Below are positions 25,501-31,059 of a DNA stretch of 40,294 nt, piece after piece. The stretch is taken from assembly GCA_030531495.1 (NCBI GenBank), contig JAUNNJ010000016.1, forward strand, positions 1 to 40,294, in the 5' to 3' direction. The translations under genes and the position numbers were made by a program. Position 1 is the first letter of the stretch. Each line of letters starts with the position of its first letter. This stretch comes from Bacteroidales bacterium (GTDB taxonomy: Bacteria > Bacteroidota > Bacteroidia > Bacteroidales > Muribaculaceae). Below the pieces are notes generated by a model. That model saw only the letters and a program-made list of their open reading frames with translations. It was not told the origin of the DNA and did not search any database.

Positions 25501-26157
25501 AACGAAGTGGTGGTTCCTAAGGCTATCATCACGATAGAATCCACCGACCTCGCCAAGTCGGAATACACATTCCATGAAGGCAGCCGCTACTATTCATGCT
25601 TGCTCAACCTTGGGTTTATGCAGAGCGTGGATGCTTTCACCACCCAGTCGGGCGGCTACCGTGTGTGGCGCAACTGCGACAGCGAGGATGAGGAACACAC
25701 TGAGCTATTAGGCCGTGCCAACGACTACATGTTCTACAAGAACATGGACCTCACAAGCCATGCGGCGGAAGTGAAGGAAGTAGGAAGTCAGCAGTTGAGC
25801 GTGACCAACGCATCAGGCACCGTGTTCCCTTACACCAGCGGCACATTTGGCTCATCGGCAACTACTCCGAAAGCCTCTTTCCTTGCACGCGCCTACTACA
25901 AGGCCTCTCCGAAATCCAGCGCTGCGAACATGAAGAAAGCACCAGCAACCACCTACTACTATGTGGCTGAAGCCCTCGTTGACGTGGAATGGAACAATGT
26001 GGTGACAGGTGTGAGCGATGTGGCAGACAAACAGGTGAGCAGCATTCGCTACTACGATCTCGCCGGCCACAGCAGCACAAAGCCATTCTGCGGCGTGAAC
26101 ATCGTGGTCACTAAATACACCGACGGCAGCAGCGTGTCGACAAAGATACTGAGATAA
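22582..26157 (+). CDS. Giant secreted LRR protein 1 (internalin/BspA-like)
   Basis: 1191 residues with a signal peptide (MKKLLTAALLAFLSLGMAHA). Residues about 75-540 contain about 22 LRRs of 21 residues with consensus LTxLxCxxNxLTSLDVSKNT; about 16 keep the Cys. The DNA is accordingly a run of imperfect 63-bp repeats. From about 560 to 1140 it is strand-rich and holds Ig-like or jelly-roll domains of no clear family. The last 50 residues (YYDLAGHSSTKPFCGVNIVV to KILR) form a C-terminal domain shared with LRR protein 2 and reminiscent of Bacteroidota secretion or sorting tails. It is probably surface-exposed and binds host or microbial partners. Expression is likely governed by the long leader containing the RNA element. 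Confidence 0.85.
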   Translation: MKKLLTAALLAFLSLGMAHADVVLNDENFPDPNFRAFITQRTGVAEGGTLTNAIIANQTDWYSNGQNLVNKSLTNLKGIEQFTSLRYLNCSKNQLTSLDLSNNKALKYLSCYNNKLETLNINGCSAITYLYCYANQLTSLDVSTNTALLQLYCYTNKLTSINISNNLNLTIFQCGNNQIKSLDVTKNTALTNLNCRDNKISSLDVSNNTALTTLVFYGNLLTSIDVSKNTKLTTLSCYSNQLTSLDVTKNTALTTLYCRDNKLTSIDVTKNTALTSFYCNENQLSTLDVSKNTALTILQCTANHLTSLDVSKNTALTELNCRGNKITSLDTRNNAALSTLACYDNQLASIDVSKNTNLKILTCDNNLLTSLDISNNTKLDTLTCYYNQLTSLDVSKNTSLVLLYCQFNHLTSLDVSKNKEIKYLTFDSNDISSIDLSNNTKLEILKTNHNKLPKLDLRNNPLITSLTAAHNMLTDVDVTGLTQLTHFCVSFNKGLKEIKGLETCTSLNELFVNDDNFYALDVSNNTKLKTLHTQNNHLIQVDATPLTIDCIIPYDITYYHNDTYDGYGWGGTNQTRTMPATRENVDADGSGVKEWFVVKMPVDAAVPDGLGKKETFVNDASKKLNVVEIETQGVYSKVIDGVTYFYLPIDNAPEKFSFTYNINHLANKNYGMFADPNANGSRRYIGYDGETMDALLQVIITPRYPSATFWMDGEYRSTFIPEQKLNTYKNTIALDGVFDQGDKTYDGNTYTITRKAANSDDETTVATVALQLVEPAEGDAYYTYTVAYPNGSWAANTNQENRWDNVPTVNNGVVTDGIKVCDYFAASTTDGGDKAGTYTYSVKEDHFANNFVVPVYAATTTVTLVTDHSAWKADQNVVGYTFDEINSEDEDHHVLNLPKGVAAEHSEFYNTTFKYHSLYRYGNIVEKFIIGRNETLSLPYYLEFGEQGEASNELRYVYGMHVISPYGENSYGTNEVVVPKAIITIESTDLAKSEYTFHEGSRYYSCLLNLGFMQSVDAFTTQSGGYRVWRNCDSEDEEHTELLGRANDYMFYKNMDLTSHAAEVKEVGSQQLSVTNASGTVFPYTSGTFGSSATTPKASFLARAYYKASPKSSAANMKKAPATTYYYVAEALVDVEWNNVVTGVSDVADKQVSSIRYYDLAGHSSTKPFCGVNIVVTKYTDGSSVSTKILR
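22840..23920 (+). repeat. 63-bp coding repeats of LRR protein 1
   Basis: About 17 consecutive imperfect 63-bp units encode the best-conserved LRRs. Adjacent units can be very alike (for example around 23290-23400), giving substrate for recombination that changes repeat number. Confidence 0.75.
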
Positions 26158-26183
26158 TTAATTTTATCTGTTTTTTCCTGACG

Positions 26184-26222
26184 AGAGTGGTGGCTCAAGC
26201 ATTGAGTCGCCACTCTTATTTT
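26184..26222 (+). terminator. Terminator of LRR protein 1
   Basis: AGAGTGGTGGCTCAA (26184-26198) pairs along all 15 positions (two G-U) with 26202-26216 around a 3-base loop, followed by TATTTTTGG. Confidence 0.85.
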
Positions 26223-26364
26223 TGGATTTACCCACCTCCTACGACAATGAAGCATCACAAGTCAGGTGCGTTGTTGCGCATCATTACGCAAGTAAGTAAA
26301 TCGTTTGCATACTTTTTTTTTACCTTATTTTTTCGAAAAAATATCACGCAGTCGTAATTTTTAG

Positions 26365-26372
26365 TAACTTTG
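26365..26372 (+). promoter_or_regulatory. -7 box (TAACTTTG) upstream of RNA element copy 2 and LRR protein 2
   Basis: TAACTTTG implies a start near 26378 and a leader of about 360 bases. Upstream, AGTAAATCGTTTGCAT (26295-26310 region) is shared with the sequence ahead of element copy 3. Confidence 0.55.
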
Positions 26373-26432
26373 GGTGCGAAAATGGCTTGTTTCTGATTAT
26401 TTTAGAACAAGTGTTTTTTCACAAACATGTTA

Positions 26433-26696
26433 GTGAAAGCGTTTCGCTTTTTATCCTTTTAAAGAAAATCGCCAATTTTTCAACGTACGAAGGACGAAAA
26501 GTAGCAAGAATCGCTCTCGCGGACTTGTGCATACTATTGCTATTTTGGTGTAGGGTGGCAAGCGACGAGAGCAAGCTGCATAGAAAAATATCCCAAAGCG
26601 TTTGGCGATGCCGATAAAAGATGATGGCGGCATTTCCTCACGCTTTTGCTTTTTATAATAGGAATATAGTTTTGTTTCAAAGGGGGAATGAGAAAC
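26433..26696 (+). ncRNA. Candidate structured leader RNA, copy 2
   Basis: Same order as copy 1: GAAAGCGTTTCGCTTTTT, TCCTT/AAGGA, ATCGCCAA (26468-26475) with TTGGCGAT (26602-26609). The variable arm is closed by GCTCTCG (26513-26519) with CGAGAGC (26566-26572). A hairpin ATGCC/GGCAT follows, then CACGCTTTTGCTTTTT, and a last hairpin GTTTC (26674-26678) with GAAAC (26692-26696). It lies in the leader of LRR protein 2. Confidence 0.65.
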
Positions 26697-26738
26697 ATCA
26701 ACCAGAAAGACTTCGGCCTTTCCTATAAAACATCACAA

Positions 26739-29700
26739 ATGTTTAGGAAAATTTTTACTCTATTTGTTGCGCTATCGCTATTTGCGCAACTGAAAGCTCA
26801 AGAAGTATTGATTAATCCACAGACATTCCCCGATGATAATTTCAGGAATTTCGTGGCAACCAAACTCACACATGCCAACCCCGACTTCTTCACAGAAGAA
26901 GAGGCTGCGGCTATCGACACGATTCTGTGTACCAAATCTGAAATCGGTTCGCTCCAGGGTGTTGAGAATTTCAAAAATCTCCACTATCTTGCATGCGACT
27001 CCAATCAAATTGAATCGCTCGACCTTTCGGCCAACAAGAAGCTCTACGCGCTGTTCGCCACCTACAACCAGCTCACATCAATCAATATCACGGGCGCCGA
27101 TGCTTTGCGACAGATGCGCGTGGACCACAACCAGTTGGCTGGTCAGTTCGTGATTCCTCACAACAAATTCACTTGGTTTTGCGTGGGCGACAACCAAATC
27201 ACCCATTTCGTGAACCTTGATGGCGAACGTGTAGACTTGAACTATCTAAAGAGTGCCACAATGGTGTACGCCTTCACCAACCCTCTGGACGAGAGCTACA
27301 AGGATTTGAATCTGAGCGGAATGACCAAGTTGAAATACATCTATGTGCAAAACTTGGGGCTTCGCTCTGTTAACTTAGAAGGCGATAAAGAAATCTACAT
27401 TCTTCGATGCGAACAAAACGAAATCTCGAATCTGGATGTTTCAAAATTCCCTAACTTGACCCACTTCTACTGCAACAACAACCAGCTTTCACAACTTAAC
27501 GTGAGCGACAACCTAAAATTGCGCCAACTGATTTGTAACAACAACGCTGGCATCACTCACCTCGATGTGACAAAGAACACGCAATTGATTAAGCTCTACG
27601 CCAACGATTGCGCCCTTGAAGGCGAGATTACGCTCAACAGTAAGAAGTTCGAGGACATTCGCCTGCAGAACAACAATCTTACTGCCATCCACGGTCTTAC
27701 TGGTGCATCAGAAGAAGCAGAAGGTTCGCAATTTTGGGTGTATGCCAGCAACAATAATTTCACCAATATTGATGTATCAAACAACCCCAAGTTGACACGA
27801 CTATTCGTGCAAAAAAACAAAATTTCAAGCATCAACATCGAAGGTTCAAAGGCTAATCTGGAATGCCTCTATTATGGTGCTAACCAAATGACTGAAATTG
27901 TACCAGTGACGGATTGCCCTAAAATGACGCAACTCTCTTGCGGTGACAATAAATTTGTGGGCGACGACCTCACTTACGATGTGAGCAACTGCCCAAATCT
28001 GACGATAATCTCCGCAGTTAACGACAATCTTACCCATATTGATTTGACCCACAACCCCTTGCTGAAAACAATCAACTTGGCTAAAAACGATATCACTTCG
28101 TTGGATATTAGCAAAAATAAATATATTGAAACACTGAACATTTATCAAAACAAGTTGACAGCACTCGATGTAAGTGCACAGGATTCGCTCATACAGCTCA
28201 GTGCCTACAGCAACTCAATTAGCAGCATCGATCTTCAAAACAACAAAAAATTGAAGATTCTTTCACTTGGTAGCAATAACATTTCCGAACTCAAAATTTC
28301 ACACCTTGAGGATCTTGAAATACTCAACTTTTACAACAACGAAATCACCGAACTTGATTTAAGCAATAACCACAAACTCAAAACAATCAAAATCCAAAAC
28401 AACCACCTTTCTTCTATCGACATATCAGCATGCGACTCTCTGAAATCATGGCAAGCTTTGAATCAAAAAATATATGTTACCGCATATCCTGTGACAGATG
28501 GTAATGGCAATGAGATTTGGGCTGTGAACATGTCGCCAGTGTTTAAAGACGCACAAGCATTTGAAAACTTCACACTCTCTGGGCAATCGGCTACGAATTT
28601 CAAGAAAAGCTACAACTACGATGGCGCCAGCGGACATGAAGGCATGTACTACGTGTTCCCAAGAAGCAAGACCTACAAAACAATGCCTTTTGAAACGACA
28701 GCCAACAAGGACGACAAAAAGCTCACCGGCTGGCTCTACATTGCCAACGGTAATTCCGACTTCAACATCGCCCTCGAACACAACTCAAGAGTTTCGGCAT
28801 ATAAAGAACAAGGTTATGGATGGAGAACAAATCGCGGATATGAAAACTGCCTCAAAAATATCCTGACGCTCACCCTCAACACTGCAAATAAAGAATCACT
28901 TGCAGGCACCACACGCACTGTCACCTTGCGTGATGTGAACAAGGACGAAACAGAACCAGAGACAATTGCAACCATATCGTTTGACGCCGACGGTTCGGGA
29001 CACTACACCATCAACTACAATCCAGATTCTAACATATCATACCCTAACCACCGCTACGACGACGAAGCATTACCAACAGAGGGCAATGTGGAAGATGGAA
29101 TCAAACTCGTACACTACACCACATGCAGCGCATGGTATTCAGAGCAACCATACGAAACTTTCGGCTATACCATTAAAGAAGGATATGAAAACGAAGTAAA
29201 TTACGATGTTTTCTTTGCGAGGTTAAACGGTGCAGCATATCATTGTTTGACTAATGATGAGGTAAAGGACGACAATGATGGAAGCCACGAATTGACGACC
29301 AATAAATTTGAGGTGGTGACACCAAACGAAAATGCAGAACAATGGTCACTTATTATTATCCATGAGGAAGTGGAAGAAATCACTCCTGAAGAAGATGAAA
29401 CCACCGTTTTCCCTTATATCTTCAACCCATCAGATATTAAAGATGTAACGACTGACGGAAGAAGAGAGTTCTGTGGAAAAATGAAAGTTGGAAACAACTA
29501 CTATGCCGCTGAAGGTCAATGGGAAAATCACTATAGCGACGCCGAGTTCCCCTCACTCTCACTCACTACCGACGAAGTGGGTACAAGTGAAGCTACATGG
29601 AAAGACGGTGACCGCACCGACCGCACTGCATTTAAAGCAATCGCTTCTTTCCACACCAATGAAACTCCATACTACTATCGCTTATGGCGCGTCAAAGATG

Positions 29701-30164
29701 GCGTAAAGGTTCTACTCAACAACGAGCCTGAAATCACTGGCGAAGGATGGGGAACAACCTATTGCAACATTGCAGACGAATATCCAGAACAAGATGCAAG
29801 CGTAACAGATATCTATTTGGACAACAAGCCCAGTGAAGACAACCCTGTCACCGTCACCTACATTGCTCGAGGCTATTTCCATTTGAATGGAGGCCCATAC
29901 GCACCAGCATTATTTGCGAATAAAGCAAACGGCTATGATAACTACGAAGAGAGATACTTCGTTCGCGAATACGCTGTTCAGGTGACTTACGACGGCAACA
30001 ACATCGTGACTGGCGTGACCGATGTCAACTGTTACAAGAGTGTGACCTCTGTGCTGTATTACGACCTTGCTGGCCACTGCAGCAAAAAGCCTTTTGAAGG
30101 TGTGAACATTGAGGTTACCCGATTCAGCGACGGTAGCACTGTGTCAGCGAAAATATTGAAATAA
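26739..30164 (+). CDS. Giant secreted LRR protein 2 (internalin/BspA-like)
   Basis: 1141 residues from the ATG at 26739, which opens a signal peptide (MFRKIFTLFVALSLFAQLKAQ). The in-frame ATG at 26688 lies in the conserved hairpin of the RNA element and is not favoured. Residues about 60-600 contain irregular LRRs (for example ILNFYNNEITELDLSNNHKL), more divergent than in LRR protein 1 and mostly without the Cys. A strand-rich region follows. The end (YYDLAGHCSKKPFEGVNIEV to KILK) matches the C-terminal domain of LRR protein 1. Probably exported to the surface by the same route. The two genes are a diverged tandem pair that kept the same leader element and the same tail. Confidence 0.85.
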   Translation: MFRKIFTLFVALSLFAQLKAQEVLINPQTFPDDNFRNFVATKLTHANPDFFTEEEAAAIDTILCTKSEIGSLQGVENFKNLHYLACDSNQIESLDLSANKKLYALFATYNQLTSINITGADALRQMRVDHNQLAGQFVIPHNKFTWFCVGDNQITHFVNLDGERVDLNYLKSATMVYAFTNPLDESYKDLNLSGMTKLKYIYVQNLGLRSVNLEGDKEIYILRCEQNEISNLDVSKFPNLTHFYCNNNQLSQLNVSDNLKLRQLICNNNAGITHLDVTKNTQLIKLYANDCALEGEITLNSKKFEDIRLQNNNLTAIHGLTGASEEAEGSQFWVYASNNNFTNIDVSNNPKLTRLFVQKNKISSINIEGSKANLECLYYGANQMTEIVPVTDCPKMTQLSCGDNKFVGDDLTYDVSNCPNLTIISAVNDNLTHIDLTHNPLLKTINLAKNDITSLDISKNKYIETLNIYQNKLTALDVSAQDSLIQLSAYSNSISSIDLQNNKKLKILSLGSNNISELKISHLEDLEILNFYNNEITELDLSNNHKLKTIKIQNNHLSSIDISACDSLKSWQALNQKIYVTAYPVTDGNGNEIWAVNMSPVFKDAQAFENFTLSGQSATNFKKSYNYDGASGHEGMYYVFPRSKTYKTMPFETTANKDDKKLTGWLYIANGNSDFNIALEHNSRVSAYKEQGYGWRTNRGYENCLKNILTLTLNTANKESLAGTTRTVTLRDVNKDETEPETIATISFDADGSGHYTINYNPDSNISYPNHRYDDEALPTEGNVEDGIKLVHYTTCSAWYSEQPYETFGYTIKEGYENEVNYDVFFARLNGAAYHCLTNDEVKDDNDGSHELTTNKFEVVTPNENAEQWSLIIIHEEVEEITPEEDETTVFPYIFNPSDIKDVTTDGRREFCGKMKVGNNYYAAEGQWENHYSDAEFPSLSLTTDEVGTSEATWKDGDRTDRTAFKAIASFHTNETPYYYRLWRVKDGVKVLLNNEPEITGEGWGTTYCNIADEYPEQDASVTDIYLDNKPSEDNPVTVTYIARGYFHLNGGPYAPALFANKANGYDNYEERYFVREYAVQVTYDGNNIVTGVTDVNCYKSVTSVLYYDLAGHCSKKPFEGVNIEVTRFSDGSTVSAKILK

Positions 30165-30422
30165 TCAATCGTTTTTAGTAGTAGTTTATAAACAAAAAAA
30201 CTTAGTATTTTAGTTTTTTTCATGACAAAGGAGTGGAGACTGTGAAGTTCCCACTCTTTTTTTCATTAATTATGAAGTGAAATCTTTAAATATAAAGCAT
30301 TTACACATATAATTCCAGCCACATTACAAATTAGTAAATCGTTTGCATGAATTTTTTGTGCATTTTTTAGGCAGGAAATGTGATGAAACAAGTTTTTTAC
30401 AAACATTTTCAACAACATGATA
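30165..30422 (+). other. Intergenic stretch after LRR protein 2
   Basis: Contains the terminator at 30231-30263, then AT-rich sequence leading to RNA element copy 3. No gene was seen. Confidence 0.5.
30231..30263 (+). terminator. Terminator of LRR protein 2
   Basis: GAGTGG (30231-30236) pairs with CCACTC (30251-30256), extended inside by GACT/AGTT, and is followed by seven T. Confidence 0.75.
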
Positions 30423-30671
30423 GTGAAAGCGTTTCGCTTTTTATCCTTTAAAGAAAATCGCCAATTATTTTTCACGTGCGAAGGACAAAAAGTAGTAAGT
30501 AGCTCTTATGCCGACTCCATCCTCAAAGCAGGGTGGAAAGGCATAAGGGTGTGTGAACTCAAAGATATATCCCAAGCGTTTGGCGATGCCTCTTTAAAGA
30601 TGAACAGTGGCATTTCCTCACGCTTTTTTTATGTCCATAGTATGTAACGTTTCGATGGAGGGATGAGAAAC
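30423..30671 (+). ncRNA. Candidate structured RNA, copy 3 (no large gene behind)
   Basis: Same order of parts: GAAAGCGTTTCGCTTTTT, TCCTT/AAGGA, ATCGCCAA (30457-30464) with TTGGCGAT (30580-30587). The variable arm is closed by CTTATGCC (30505-30512) with GGCATAAG (30540-30547), and inside it CCATCC pairs with GGGTGG. Then ATGCC/GGCAT, AAGCG (30574-30578) with CGCTT (30621-30625) followed by a T run to 30630, and a last hairpin GTTTC (30649-30653) with GAAAC (30667-30671). No LRR gene follows. Confidence 0.65.
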
Positions 30672-30676
30672 AAAAA

Positions 30677-30799
30677 ATGAACACAAAAAAAGACTATAAT
30701 TCAACAATGCGTCAACACAAAAGAGAAGGGGAAACAGCCAATCCCCGAATTCAACATAAAAAACAACAACAGTATCGCTGTTGTAAAAATTCTTTGTAA
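30677..30799 (+). CDS. Possible 40-residue peptide gene after RNA element copy 3
   Basis: Starts at the position where the LRR genes start relative to the element (6 bases after it). The product is basic and Gln/Asn/Lys-rich (MNTKKDYNSTMRQHKREGE...) with no signal peptide. It could be a decayed remnant of a third LRR gene, a real small protein or chance. A terminator at 30893 closes the transcript. Confidence 0.2.
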   Translation: MNTKKDYNSTMRQHKREGETANPRIQHKKQQQYRCCKNSL

Positions 30800-31059
30800 G
30801 TAGTTCTTTAAAGTAACCTTTTTACCAAAGAAAACGCACAGATCGCTTATATTGAATCCCAAAATTCTTTGTCTAAAACATAGCGATTGTACACATGCTT
30901 CCATTGTGAAATGGAGGCATGTTTTTTTCATGCGAATAGGCCAGCGTGTTTCGTTGGAAAAATCCATTTGGGGCAAGAAGAACTGGGCAACCACAAAATA
31001 GCAGTTGTCCATCCCTTTTATTGTATGCACACTTTCTTCCTGGTGTCTTGAAGTGATTT
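30800..31059. other. Gene-free stretch before the GH30 gene end
   Basis: Holds a plus-strand terminator (30893-30929). A minus-strand open frame over 30701-31030 exists but runs through the terminator hairpin and has no recognisable family. Confidence 0.4.
30893..30929 (+). terminator. Intrinsic terminator behind RNA element copy 3
   Basis: ACATGCTTCCATT (30893-30905) pairs with AATGGAGGCATGT (30910-30922; one G-U) and is followed by seven T. It shows that something upstream on the plus strand is transcribed, although only a tiny open frame lies there. Confidence 0.8.

Noticed and set aside
26688-26738. ATG at 26688 as the start of LRR protein 2
   Set aside because: It lies in the conserved hairpin loop of the RNA element, where the other copies have the same ATG in different frames. 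The signal peptide begins at 26739.
30701-31030. Minus-strand open frame of 109 codons as a gene
   Set aside because: It runs straight through a plus-strand terminator hairpin, has no -7 box and no recognisable content.
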